Source: a virus. From it: DNA of 64,000 bases. The notes below the pieces were generated by a model. That model saw only the letters and a program-made list of their open reading frames with translations, ran no database searches and was not told the DNA's origin. This document shows, piece by piece, positions 1 through 7,179 of this stretch. Where the stretch lies: the IMG/VR virus record IMGVR_UViG_3300023178_000037, positions 1 through 64,000 of that record. The stretch is one strand, 5' to 3'. The stretch's first letter is position 1. Each line of letters opens with the position of its first letter. Position numbers and translations under genes: made by a program.

Positions 1-10
1 AACTTTTCAT
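1..10 (-). CDS. 5' end of an unidentified gene (partial)
   Basis: Only the ATG (complement of 8-10) and two further codons lie inside the window, so the product cannot be named. The start is credible because a late-promoter-like GATAAATA lies at 16-23, exactly 5 nt before the ATG, an arrangement seen at four other genes in this window. It is the next gene downstream of gp46. Confidence 0.4.
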
Positions 11-15
11 AATAC

Positions 16-23
16 TATTTATC
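16..23 (-). promoter_or_regulatory. T4-type late promoter element, 5 nt before an ATG
   Basis: GATAAATA on the minus strand overlaps the stop codon of gp46. With T4 late-promoter geometry (octamer at -13 to -6) the A of the following ATG would be the transcription start. No Shine-Dalgarno fits between the element and the start codon. Confidence 0.45.
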
Positions 24-1738
24 TATTCTGCGATGCGAGAGAAGTTTTTATGTTTCTCAAAACGAATCACATTCTCAAACTTGTCATATAATACATCACC
101 TTTATGACTAATAATAAATGCATTAGTCTTCTCTGTCAAGGTGTTTAGAAGTTTTAAGAAATCATCTGTTCCATTAGTGTCAAGTGAACTATCAAAAACT
201 TCGTCTAATATCAATAGATTAGTGTTCACTGAGTTCTTCATACGTGCAACAGCTCTCCAAGTGAATAGTAATGATAAGTCAATCCTCATCTTTTCACCCT
301 GTGAGAAGTTATCGTATTTGAATACATCCCTGAACCTAGACTTGATAGTTTCTTCAAATGATTCGTTTAATTCAAAACCAACATAGAATTCTAATTGTGC
401 AAGATACTTGTTAATCAGTTTGTTCATGATTGGAACGTACTGTTTGATAATCTTTTGTCTTACACCTTGATCACGTAGAAGTGTCACTGCAATATCATGA
501 TAGTGTTTCTGTTCTACTAAATTCTCTTTCTTTCTGTGTAGGATGTCTAAAGAATCTTCTTCAGTTTCTATTTCATCTTGTACATTATTGTTCCCTGTTT
601 GTTCTTCCTCAAGTTTAGTGATCTCTCCTTGAATCTTCTTAATAAATTTTTGGTTTGAAACCACTTCCGATTGAAGAAGTCCGATATCCTTTTGTACCTT
701 TTCGATACTATCCTGTACCTGTGAGATTTCGTCGAGTCTTGATTGTGCTGAATTAATCGTCTCCTCGATTGATGCAATTGCATGGTTGATCTCATCTGCC
801 TTCGCCTTGCGTTCTGCAATGTGTTTCTCCTTGTGTTCTTGATCTAACCCCTGTTTACACGTTGGACAGTCATCATTTTCCTCATAGAATTCGACATCTT
901 TAATTGCCTTTCTACGAGCCTCTTGCAACTGTCTCTCCAATTCTGTTGCTTGTTTGAGTCTATCGCCTTGAGGGTCTTTATCCTTGATGGTGGATTTTTT
1001 CTCCACCACATCTTTCGTCTTTTCATCCACTTCTCCTAAAAGTTTATCGATGTTATTTTGTGTTTCATCAACGGTGGATTCATACTGTTTGATTTTCTTT
1101 TCACGATTTTCACGAAGTGCATTGAGTTGATTATTAAGTCCGTTGATACGTTCTTCTAATATTTCAATTTCATGATTATTGTCATTCACTTCAATCTTGT
1201 GGTCAGAAATCTTTTTCTTTAGTATGTCAGACATAGTTGTAAAGATAGAGATATCCAACAAGTCTTCTACAAGTTTACGTCTTTCAACTGCCTTTAACTG
1301 CATGAAAGGTGTAAAGTTTGCAGAACCTAGTATTGCGACTTGAGTAAAGGAACGGTAACTCATTTTGAGTACGTTCTTTTCTAGGTGTTCTTGATAGTCT
1401 CTCATGGTTGCATCTTGATTGATAAGTACATCATTCATGTACAATTCAAACTTATTTGGTTTCGCACCACGGAGTACTTTGTATCGTTTCTTACCAATAT
1501 CAAACTCAACCTCAACTACAAGGTCACGTCCATTGATAGAATTGATAAGAAGGTCTTTCTTGAGATTACGGAACCCTTTACCATAGAGTCCAAAACAAAG
1601 TGCATCTAATAGGGTAGACTTCCCTGCACCATTCTCTCCCAAGATTAATGTTGTTTGATGTGAGTCTAGTTGTATTTCAGTAAACTTGTTACCTGAGCTC
1701 AGTAAATTTTTGTATCTTACTTTTCGAAAATTTATCAT
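23..1738 (-). CDS. 46: Recombination endonuclease subunit gp46 (SbcC/Rad50-like)
   Basis: The ATPase subunit of the gp46/gp47 complex, which resects DNA ends for recombination-dependent replication and host DNA degradation. Visible motifs are Walker A GENGAGKST at residues 34-42, a long coiled-coil region at about 180-400 interrupted by a zinc hook CPTC at 291-294, the ABC signature FSQGEK at 478-483 and Walker B LLILDE at 508-513 followed by the D-loop region. The length of 571 aa is close to T4 gp46 (560). The start codon overlaps the gp47 stop (ATG at 1736-1738, gp47 stop at 1735-1737), so the two subunits are probably translationally coupled. This is a full-length gene with no missing catalytic motif. 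Confidence 0.95.
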   Translation of the reverse strand: MINFRKVRYKNLLSSGNKFTEIQLDSHQTTLILGENGAGKSTLLDALCFGLYGKGFRNLKKDLLINSINGRDLVVEVEFDIGKKRYKVLRGAKPNKFELYMNDVLINQDATMRDYQEHLEKNVLKMSYRSFTQVAILGSANFTPFMQLKAVERRKLVEDLLDISIFTTMSDILKKKISDHKIEVNDNNHEIEILEERINGLNNQLNALRENREKKIKQYESTVDETQNNIDKLLGEVDEKTKDVVEKKSTIKDKDPQGDRLKQATELERQLQEARRKAIKDVEFYEENDDCPTCKQGLDQEHKEKHIAERKAKADEINHAIASIEETINSAQSRLDEISQVQDSIEKVQKDIGLLQSEVVSNQKFIKKIQGEITKLEEEQTGNNNVQDEIETEEDSLDILHRKKENLVEQKHYHDIAVTLLRDQGVRQKIIKQYVPIMNKLINKYLAQLEFYVGFELNESFEETIKSRFRDVFKYDNFSQGEKMRIDLSLLFTWRAVARMKNSVNTNLLILDEVFDSSLDTNGTDDFLKLLNTLTEKTNAFIISHKGDVLYDKFENVIRFEKHKNFSRIAE

Positions 1739-2802
1739 AGATAGTTATGTTCATCAAGGGCTTCATTATATAATGAGGTCATCAAATCTGTAAGAGGTTT
1801 TTTCTTCCCTTGAATGTCGAGACCTTCTATGTACTTTGTGAGGATGGTTAGAGTGTCTTCAACGTCACCCATATCTTCATCATCCATAAAGTCCATGTGT
1901 TTATTATCGTCAACAACTGAAACATGAAGAGGACTTACTGCATGTATTTTGTCTAAGAATGTATCAAACCAATAAGGATTGTCTTTATTGACAACTACAA
2001 TCTTAGTAAACTTACCAGTGTATTTTGAGTAATCTGCATTTGATATTGTTTCAAATGTTTCCTTTGTATCATCATAGAATGCCTTTTCAAACATTGTAAT
2101 AGGATTGTGTACAGGAAGTAGATCACGTGTTTCAGTATCAAAGATATGAAAGTGTTTACCATCACCATAGTCAGACCAAGTGAATTGCATCTGAGACCCT
2201 AGGTATCTGATATTTGCGAATTCAGATTTTTGATGGAAGTGTCCACTTAAAACTTTCTCGAATCGTTTTACATAAGAATGGTCAAGTCCATGTTGACACG
2301 TCATGCCTGGCATCATCAATGCACCTTCAAATTCGAAGTGTCCCATACACCATTCTGCATTTGCGTTCATTAAGAATTCAACTGAGTCTGCATAGTTCTC
2401 AGGATTAATCCATGGAACCAGTGCAACATTAAACCCATCAAAATCCTTTACAATAGGTTCAGAAATAACGTTAACGTTTGGTTGATTGTATAACAACAAC
2501 TCAGGTGCATTAACATCATTGGTATTCTTATAATAGGTGTCATGGTTACCTAGAATCAAATCCATAGTAATCCCACGTTCATTCATAGGTTCTATAAAGT
2601 GATCTAGATTTGCCTTCATAGATGCAAAGTTAATATACTTTCTTCTATCAAAGTAATCTCCTAGGTGGACAATGTGTTTAATATCATGTTCATCCAAATA
2701 TGGAAAGAACACTTCATTATAAAAACGACCTTGATATTTGGCCATTTCAATCATGTCACCTCTGACACCACAATGGGTATCGTTCAGTATCGCAAATTTC
2801 AT
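1735..2802 (-). CDS. 47: Recombination endonuclease subunit gp47 (SbcD/Mre11-like)
   Basis: The metallophosphoesterase nuclease partner of gp46. Metal-binding motifs of the Mre11/SbcD family are all present: D8-x-H10, G48-D49, GNHD at 85-88, H155 in MGHFE and GHFH at 187-190. The length of 355 aa is similar to T4 gp47 (339 aa). The gene overlaps gp46 downstream by 4 nt, and its start overlaps the stop of the gp55 gene by 4 nt (2799-2802), giving a coupled 55-47-46 string. The final about 80 residues are acidic and variable, which is usual for the capping region of the family. Confidence 0.95.
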   Translation of the reverse strand: MKFAILNDTHCGVRGDMIEMAKYQGRFYNEVFFPYLDEHDIKHIVHLGDYFDRRKYINFASMKANLDHFIEPMNERGITMDLILGNHDTYYKNTNDVNAPELLLYNQPNVNVISEPIVKDFDGFNVALVPWINPENYADSVEFLMNANAEWCMGHFEFEGALMMPGMTCQHGLDHSYVKRFEKVLSGHFHQKSEFANIRYLGSQMQFTWSDYGDGKHFHIFDTETRDLLPVHNPITMFEKAFYDDTKETFETISNADYSKYTGKFTKIVVVNKDNPYWFDTFLDKIHAVSPLHVSVVDDNKHMDFMDDEDMGDVEDTLTILTKYIEGLDIQGKKKPLTDLMTSLYNEALDEHNYL

Positions 2803-3356
2803 TCTGTAAATTTATCTAATGTTGATGTTTTCTTTTTGTTTGTTCGTTTTGATTTCCTTGGTTCGTATTCAACACGATTCATGTTCTCTTGCATCCACTC
2901 TACGTTGGTATTGGTTAAACTTGGGTCATAGACTCCATCAATCGTTTCGAAAGCATCCATGGTCACATTCGTTGCATCAATCGCCTGTTGTTTTATGAAT
3001 ACCTGTTTCTTCTCCTTTTGAATTCGTCTTAGGAATGCATAATAACAGATTTGAGTGACGTATGCGAATGCATTATTTGATTTTTCTTGATTAAAGTTAC
3101 CAATATACTGAATACAATTTTCAATTGCATCACAGATCATTTCATCCCTGTAAGTATAATTGATAAAGTTTGGACGTGTAGATAGTCGAGTTGCGATCTT
3201 ATAGATACACTCTCCTATGTACTCGGTCATCCTTGGTGGGGTTTTCCCCTTTGATTCTGCGAGTTTAACCGCTTGATTAAAATCGGAGACTGCTTGAGTG
3301 AACTCTTTGTTGTTAACATAGTGTTCTGCCTTTTTAGGGTCTTTTTTAGTAGTCAT
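2799..3356 (-). CDS. 55: Late-transcription sigma factor gp55
   Basis: A sigma-like subunit that directs host RNA polymerase to late promoters. The middle of the protein (about residues 60-135 from the chosen start) has the gp55/sigma region-2-like stretch, with motifs such as INYTYRDEMICDAIENCIQ and SNNAFAYVTQICYYAFLRRI. The ATG at 3356 gives 185 aa, exactly the length of T4 gp55; an upstream in-frame GTG at 3371 would add five residues. Neither start has a clear Shine-Dalgarno. The basic, lysine-rich C-terminus could be the tail that contacts the sliding clamp in T4, but this is inferred. The many TATAAATA elements in the window are its expected targets. It is the first gene of the coupled 55-47-46 group and follows a terminator-like hairpin. 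Confidence 0.9.
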   Translation of the reverse strand: MTTKKDPKKAEHYVNNKEFTQAVSDFNQAVKLAESKGKTPPRMTEYIGECIYKIATRLSTRPNFINYTYRDEMICDAIENCIQYIGNFNQEKSNNAFAYVTQICYYAFLRRIQKEKKQVFIKQQAIDATNVTMDAFETIDGVYDPSLTNTNVEWMQENMNRVEYEPRKSKRTNKKKTSTLDKFTE

Positions 3357-3372
3357 ACGTATATAATACACG

Positions 3373-3400
3373 AAAACCCCTGATTCTACAAGGGGGTTTT
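3373..3400 (-). terminator. Rho-independent-type terminator after the Fe-S gene pair
   Basis: An 8-bp stem of AAAACCCC and GGGGTTTT (3373-3380 with 3393-3400) lies 9 nt beyond the stop of the A-type carrier gene. On the minus strand it ends in TTTT. It sits immediately upstream of gp55, so it separates the Fe-S genes from the replication genes. Confidence 0.65.
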
Positions 3401-3409
3401 ATATATTTA

Positions 3410-3733
3410 TTAAACAGTGAAATTTACAGACACACCACATCCACATGATGCAGTTTCTTTAGGATTTATAAATTTAAAAAAGGAATTGAGTCCTTCTATT
3501 ACAAAGTCTAGTGTCATACCTTCTATATATGGTACACTATCTTGGTCGATTAGTATAGAGAATTTTCCATAATCTACGATGGTATCATGTGCATCAGGAA
3601 CCATAGAGCTATCAAAGATGTATTCAAAACCAGCACAACCCCCACCAGTAACACCAACTCTGATGTGGTTAAATCCATCCCTTTGTTGCAACGATAGGAT
3701 TTGAGTAATCGCCTCATTTGTAACTTCTATCAT
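3410..3733 (-). CDS. A-type iron-sulfur carrier protein (IscA/ErpA/HesB family)
   Basis: Transfers Fe-S clusters or iron to target apoproteins in the host cytoplasm. The 107-aa length is typical of A-type carriers, and the three invariant cysteines are in place: C33 in TGGGCAGF and C97/C99 in the C-terminal SCGCG. The sequence does not decide between IscA, SufA and ErpA; the TGGGC-x-GF and CGCG context resembles ErpA. It overlaps the upstream IscU-like gene by 4 nt (3730-3733), so the pair is coupled and makes scaffold plus carrier. A terminator follows directly. The carrier may supply Fe-S clusters to phage or host enzymes during infection; that role is inferred. Confidence 0.92.
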   Translation of the reverse strand: MIEVTNEAITQILSLQQRDGFNHIRVGVTGGGCAGFEYIFDSSMVPDAHDTIVDYGKFSILIDQDSVPYIEGMTLDFVIEGLNSFFKFINPKETASCGCGVSVNFTV

Positions 3734-4164
3734 AGTCCGTTTTCAGGATAGAGATTATGTTTCCTATGTGCAGTCTTTTGTTCCCAGTCCTCTATTGCTT
3801 TATGGATACTTTCCTCTGCAAGGACTGAACAGTGAATCTTAATAGGTGGTAAATCTAATGCATCTGCAATGTCTTTATCTTTAACTAGTTTTGCTTCTTC
3901 TATTGTTTTACCTTTTAACATATCCACAAACATAGAAGAACTTGCGATTGCAGAACCACATCCGTATGTTTTAAATACAACATCCTCGATTCTGTCATCG
4001 ATATCTAGTTTTAATTGAAGTCGCATTACGTCTCCACATGCAGGAGCACCAGCCATTCCAGTTGCGACATTGGGGTCGTTGGGGTCAAATCTCCCAACGT
4101 TGAATGATTTAGGATTGTTCGTTACTTGTTCGAACCTCTCCAATACCTCTTTCGAATAGGGCAT
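3730..4164 (-). CDS. iscU: Iron-sulfur cluster scaffold protein IscU/NifU-N
   Basis: A scaffold on which [2Fe-2S] clusters are assembled. All three ligand cysteines of the family are visible: C43 in GAPACGD, C69 in YGCGSA and C112 in KIHCSVLAE. The motif LPPIK at 105-109 corresponds to the LPPVK site recognised by the HscA chaperone, which suggests that this phage protein plugs into the host Isc machinery. The length of 144 aa is slightly above bacterial IscU (about 128 aa), with the extra residues at the C-terminus. It is followed by and overlaps the A-type carrier gene. There is no clear Shine-Dalgarno; a late-promoter element lies 130 nt upstream, separated by a small open frame. Confidence 0.93.
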   Translation of the reverse strand: MPYSKEVLERFEQVTNNPKSFNVGRFDPNDPNVATGMAGAPACGDVMRLQLKLDIDDRIEDVVFKTYGCGSAIASSSMFVDMLKGKTIEEAKLVKDKDIADALDLPPIKIHCSVLAEESIHKAIEDWEQKTAHRKHNLYPENGL

Positions 4165-4288
4165 ATTCTATCTTCTCCAGTCGTTCTAACAACTCTTTGA
4201 ACCCATCAAATTCACAAAGACCTATAGGAGGATGAGAATCCTTCTCTAAGGTTTCTATTCTTTGTATAATTTTCTGTAGTTCATCCAC
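4109..4288 (-). CDS. Small hypothetical protein, GTG start (59 aa)
   Basis: A 59-codon frame running from a GTG (complement of 4286-4288) into the start of iscU, overlapping it by 56 nt. The translation is rich in Glu, Lys, Leu and Ile with heptad-like spacing (KIIQRIETLEKD and ELLERLEKIEYAL), suggesting a short helical hairpin. I do not recognise a family. It begins 4 nt after a TATAAATA element, resembling the promoter-abutting starts of other genes here, but has no Shine-Dalgarno and a non-ATG start. It could also be a fortuitous frame in the iscU leader. Confidence 0.35.
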   Translation of the reverse strand: MDELQKIIQRIETLEKDSHPPIGLCEFDGFKELLERLEKIEYALFERGIGEVRTSNEQS

Positions 4289-4292
4289 TCTA

Positions 4293-4300
4293 TATTTATA
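4293..4300 (-). promoter_or_regulatory. T4-type late promoter element (TATAAATA) before iscU
   Basis: An exact match to the T4 late consensus in an AT-rich 95-nt intergenic region. It is the only promoter-like element between the 67-aa membrane protein and the Fe-S genes, so the Fe-S pair is predicted to be expressed late. Confidence 0.55.
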
Positions 4301-4385
4301 TAAAAAAAATTAAAAAAGTCCCTTGTACATTCATAAAAATATGATATACTAATTATGTCCCACAGGGGATGCTTATATAAAGAGA

Positions 4386-4589
4386 TTATCCTGCATAGGA
4401 TGGGGATAGTAACCAAAAGATTCCTAACATCCCACCAAACATCGTCAACTGTATTAACGTTGGTATGACGACGAAATACATGAGTGGGTCAGGTTTTCCA
4501 CTGCGAAAGAAGTCTGTCCTTTCCCACTCTTTAACCTCTTCAGGTGATGCATCTCTAGGTTTATTTAGAGGTAGAGATAACTGTGACAT
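4386..4589 (-). CDS. Small single-pass membrane protein of unknown function (67 aa)
   Basis: No family is recognised. The N-terminal half (residues 1-36) is hydrophilic and charged; residues 37-62 form one hydrophobic segment (YFVVIPTLIQLTMFGG then MLGIFWLL), predicting an inner-membrane protein with its charged half in the cytoplasm. The start ATG overlaps the stop of the upstream EF-hand gene by one nucleotide (TGATG), which supports coupled translation. It is the third gene of a cluster of membrane or secreted mini-proteins and could belong to an accessory envelope function. A holin-like role is possible but nothing specific shows it. Confidence 0.65.
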   Translation of the reverse strand: MSQLSLPLNKPRDASPEEVKEWERTDFFRSGKPDPLMYFVVIPTLIQLTMFGGMLGIFWLLSPSYAG

Positions 4590-4849
4590 CAGTCAGATTT
4601 TTTTGGACACCTGTTTCTGATCATATACTCTGATGACTTTCTAAGTTCTTTCTTAGATAGTTTACCATCTTTGTTTTTGTCAGCATGCTTAAAAAGCCCA
4701 GGCTTAACGACACAACCCATTTGTGATAATTCACTAGGGACGACGAACCCATCTGAATCTAAGTCAAATTTTCTCATTCTCCAGTCATCTGCGTATGCAT
4801 TTGTTACAAACCCAAGAGTAACTATAAGTGCAAAAATTTGTTTTTTCAT
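4589..4849 (-). CDS. Secreted EF-hand calcium-binding protein (86 aa)
   Basis: The start is set at the ATG 4847-4849 because TAGGAGAACAA just upstream is a strong Shine-Dalgarno; a longer frame exists only from a TTG. Residues 1-20 form a signal peptide (MKKQIFALIV, a hydrophobic core, then an Ala-x-Ala cleavage site after AYA). The mature 66-residue protein carries two canonical EF-hand loops: D29-x-D31-x-D33-G34 ending at E40, and D57-x-N59-x-D61-G62 ending at E68. Two cysteines (C46, C81) could form a disulfide in the periplasm. It therefore probably binds calcium outside the cytoplasm. Its role in infection is unknown. It lies between a 48-aa and a 67-aa membrane protein gene. Confidence 0.8.
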   Translation of the reverse strand: MKKQIFALIVTLGFVTNAYADDWRMRKFDLDSDGFVVPSELSQMGCVVKPGLFKHADKNKDGKLSKKELRKSSEYMIRNRCPKKSD

Positions 4850-4857
4850 TTGTTCTC

Positions 4858-5004
4858 CTAAACGATAGGTGCAATGGCGAATGTGCAAGTCACGAATACT
4901 AAAACGAGAGTCACTAGTTCAAGTGCCTCTAAAAAGTCAGCTTCAGTAGTACCACGAATTCCATGCTCGGCATCACGTACTAATTTTTTGACCAATTCAG
5001 TCAT
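4858..5004 (-). CDS. Small membrane protein (48 aa)
   Basis: This frame starts at ATG 5002-5004 and encodes a charged N-terminal half (MTELVKKLVRDAEHG) and one hydrophobic segment at residues 29-47 (ALELVTLVLVFVTCTF and following), so a single-pass inner-membrane protein is predicted. The Shine-Dalgarno of the EF-hand gene overlaps its stop codon, consistent with one operon. A GGAG lies 13 nt before its own start, a little far. A TATAAATA late promoter lies 55 nt upstream. No family is recognised. Confidence 0.55.
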   Translation of the reverse strand: MTELVKKLVRDAEHGIRGTTEADFLEALELVTLVLVFVTCTFAIAPIV

Positions 5005-5059
5005 ATTGTTTTATTAACTCCATTGATAATGTGATATAACTGCACGTTATACACGTGGA

Positions 5060-5067
5060 TATTTATA
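5060..5067 (-). promoter_or_regulatory. T4-type late promoter element (TATAAATA) for the small membrane/EF-hand cluster
   Basis: An exact consensus match in the 100-nt gap upstream of the 48-aa gene. It predicts a leader of about 50 nt and expression of the 48-aa, EF-hand and 67-aa genes as one late unit. Confidence 0.55.
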
Positions 5068-5106
5068 AAACTTTTATTTCTAACAGATATATTTTTGAAA
5101 ATTATT

Positions 5107-5196
5107 TTATGGACAAACTTTGTATGATTTATAGAAAGTATATGCGCCTGTGATTATAGGCAACATCATTAGAGTTGCAAGTAAAAAAATTTCCAT
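5107..5196 (-). CDS. Membrane mini-protein (29 aa)
   Basis: The ATG overlaps the stop codon of the preceding 177-aa gene (TAATG at 5194-5198), a coupling signature used elsewhere in this genome. The 29 residues consist of one hydrophobic stretch (MEIFLLATLMMLPIITGAY) followed by a short tail with lysines and a cysteine, so a membrane peptide is predicted. No function can be assigned. Because of its size, codon statistics cannot confirm it. Confidence 0.45.
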   Translation of the reverse strand: MEIFLLATLMMLPIITGAYTFYKSYKVCP

Positions 5197-5729
5197 TAGT
5201 GGATTTTCTTCTTGTCTTTAGGTGGTCTTGCAGAAAAGAAATCTTCGTATTCGTCACGTTCCAAATCCAGTTCCTCTTGCATAGCCTCTAACCATTCTAG
5301 GTCTGCTTCTTCAGGATGTCTTTGCATGTCCATCATTCTTTTTACCAAGTCATCTAATTGTGACCTGACATCTACTTGGTCACCGATTGGTAAATTATTA
5401 TCTAGTGGAATAGTTCCAGTCTCTACCATGTTCAACCACTTAGATGATGCGTTGTCATAGAATGGAACTATTTGTTTATTAAGTGTGTTCCTATGTAAGA
5501 TCATATCATCAGGTATTGTCACCGTAGTGTCTGATGATAAAGGTGAGTAAGGATAGAAGGTTGCAATAGTTCTACCTTTCATAGTTGCAGAGAGGTGACA
5601 CATCATAGGTAATGTGACCTCGGTCTGACCTTCCAATCGTCTAGTCATACCCATAATCTCTTGACCTGTGTCAAGTCTGATTACTTCGTATTGATTAGGT
5701 ACCAAATGTAAATCCTTAGGACTAGCCAT
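5196..5729 (-). CDS. Conserved-type phage hypothetical protein (177 aa)
   Basis: Function not recognised. Residues 1-100 are predicted to be beta-rich with a short opening strand (YEVIRLDTGQEIMGMT) reminiscent of small Sm/LSm-like barrels, then residues 110-165 form an acidic helical tail (SQLDDLVKRMMDMQRHP, LEWLEAMQEELDLERDEYED). The Sm-like idea is only an impression from the strand pattern and needs a profile search. The gene overlaps the 3' end of uvsW by 8 nt (5722-5729), and its stop overlaps the start of a 29-aa membrane peptide, so it is part of the uvsY-oxygenase-uvsW transcript. Confidence 0.75.
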   Translation of the reverse strand: MASPKDLHLVPNQYEVIRLDTGQEIMGMTRRLEGQTEVTLPMMCHLSATMKGRTIATFYPYSPLSSDTTVTIPDDMILHRNTLNKQIVPFYDNASSKWLNMVETGTIPLDNNLPIGDQVDVRSQLDDLVKRMMDMQRHPEEADLEWLEAMQEELDLERDEYEDFFSARPPKDKKKIH

Positions 5730-7179
5730 CTTTTAAATCGAACTCTTGTATTTCATACGGAAAATTTTCCTCGTTGTATATATTTATTCGATCTTTAAGG
5801 TGGTTAAGTGTATAATTTTCGTTTTGTAGATCATCTGATATATCAAACAATCTCATTTTATCTTTACCTTCCGTTTTACGCAATCCTCTACCAATAGACT
5901 GTAGGTTTCTGATACGTGACTTGGATGGTGATGCGAATACAATGTTGTCGATTCGTTTGATATTAACTCCTGTAGAGAAAGTTCCGTATGATGCTAGTAT
6001 GACACTATTCTTAGACTTCTCAACAATCTCTCTAACCTTTTCTCTACTTTCAGTATCAGTTCCACCATACACATAGTGTAAGTCTTGTACTCTGCCATCT
6101 AACATGGGATATAAGACTTCACCATGTTTCTCTACATATTGAAACAACACTAGTGTGTTGCCCTTTAGGGATGCAACTAAATTAGTAATGAACTGATTAC
6201 GTCCTTGATGACTTACGAGATAATCCATCTCTTCTTGATATGTCATCTTCTTCTGTTTAGTATGACGAAGTATGACACAATCTATATTAATATTTGCAAT
6301 CGTACCTTCTTCCATGAGTTGGTATGACGATATTACTTTTTTAACTGGCCCGAATAATCCTTCGAGTTGTAATCTATGAACTTCACTTCCATCAAGTGTA
6401 CCTGTAGTACCTATACGGAAACCAGTGGAAGACATCTTCTCTAGTATACTCTTCAGTGTTTGTGCTTTGAATAAGTGTGCTTCGTCTCCGATGACTACAT
6501 CGAATGACTGTAATGTTTCTTTAGGTGCTTTAGAAAAACTCTGCCATGTGGTAATGGTAATAGGTGCATCAAACACTTCTTGTCCATGATATATCTTACA
6601 GACCTTTTCTTTGTATCCATAGTCTTCGAAGTCTTTACTCATCTGTTCTACTAGAGACGTTGTAGGAACGATTATAACGGTCTTACAGTTAGGTAAGGAC
6701 ATTTCCCCTTCAAACCACCTACACAACATATAAATGATTAGAGATTTACCACTTGCAGTTGGTGATAGTAGAAGTTGTCTACCATATTGCACTGCAGTTT
6801 TAAATGCATCTATTTGATAATCACGTGGTTCAAAGGGAAGACCCAAGCCTGGAATTAGGTCATCACCGTTAATAAAGAAATCAACATCCTCATCTGTAAG
6901 GAGTGTCTTTTCACCTATAACATCTTCAATACCACCAAACTCAAATCCACGTTCTCTACAGAACTCATCAACGTATGGTAATAGTCCGATATAAATCTTT
7001 TTAGTCTTCAGAGAGAAGAGTCTGACTTTACCATCCCAAAATTTATTTCGATAGGAAGGCATGAACTTTGCATTAGGTACAGTAAAGGAAAAGAAGTCAT
7101 ACAAATCACGTGCAAGTGAATCGTCGCAATTGACTTGCATGAAGACTTCATCAACTTTACGTACAGTAACTTTTTCCAT
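5722..7179 (-). CDS. uvsW: DNA/RNA helicase UvsW
   Basis: An SF2 helicase that unwinds branched DNA and R-loops and drives the switch from origin- to recombination-dependent replication. An N-terminal DNA-binding domain (residues 1-110) precedes the helicase core. Walker A SPTASGKS is at 139-146, motif Ia VPTTSLVEQM at 171-180, the DEAH box at 232-235, and motif VI QSIGRGLRK near residue 435. The length of 485 aa fits T4 UvsW (about 503). Its start overlaps the stop of the upstream oxygenase gene by one base, and its 3' end overlaps the 177-aa gene, so the whole group is translated as a coupled string. Confidence 0.95.
   Translation of the reverse strand: MEKVTVRKVDEVFMQVNCDDSLARDLYDFFSFTVPNAKFMPSYRNKFWDGKVRLFSLKTKKIYIGLLPYVDEFCRERGFEFGGIEDVIGEKTLLTDEDVDFFINGDDLIPGLGLPFEPRDYQIDAFKTAVQYGRQLLLSPTASGKSLIIYMLCRWFEGEMSLPNCKTVIIVPTTSLVEQMSKDFEDYGYKEKVCKIYHGQEVFDAPITITTWQSFSKAPKETLQSFDVVIGDEAHLFKAQTLKSILEKMSSTGFRIGTTGTLDGSEVHRLQLEGLFGPVKKVISSYQLMEEGTIANINIDCVILRHTKQKKMTYQEEMDYLVSHQGRNQFITNLVASLKGNTLVLFQYVEKHGEVLYPMLDGRVQDLHYVYGGTDTESREKVREIVEKSKNSVILASYGTFSTGVNIKRIDNIVFASPSKSRIRNLQSIGRGLRKTEGKDKMRLFDISDDLQNENYTLNHLKDRINIYNEENFPYEIQEFDLKDG

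Noticed and set aside
4364-4474. A 37-codon plus-strand frame after the antisense promoter candidate.
   Set aside because: No Shine-Dalgarno, no recognised sequence, and it runs opposite to a convincing membrane protein gene.
4589-4888. Upstream start for the EF-hand protein, adding 13 residues.
   Set aside because: It would use a TTG and spoil the signal peptide; the internal ATG has TAGGAGAACAA ahead of it.
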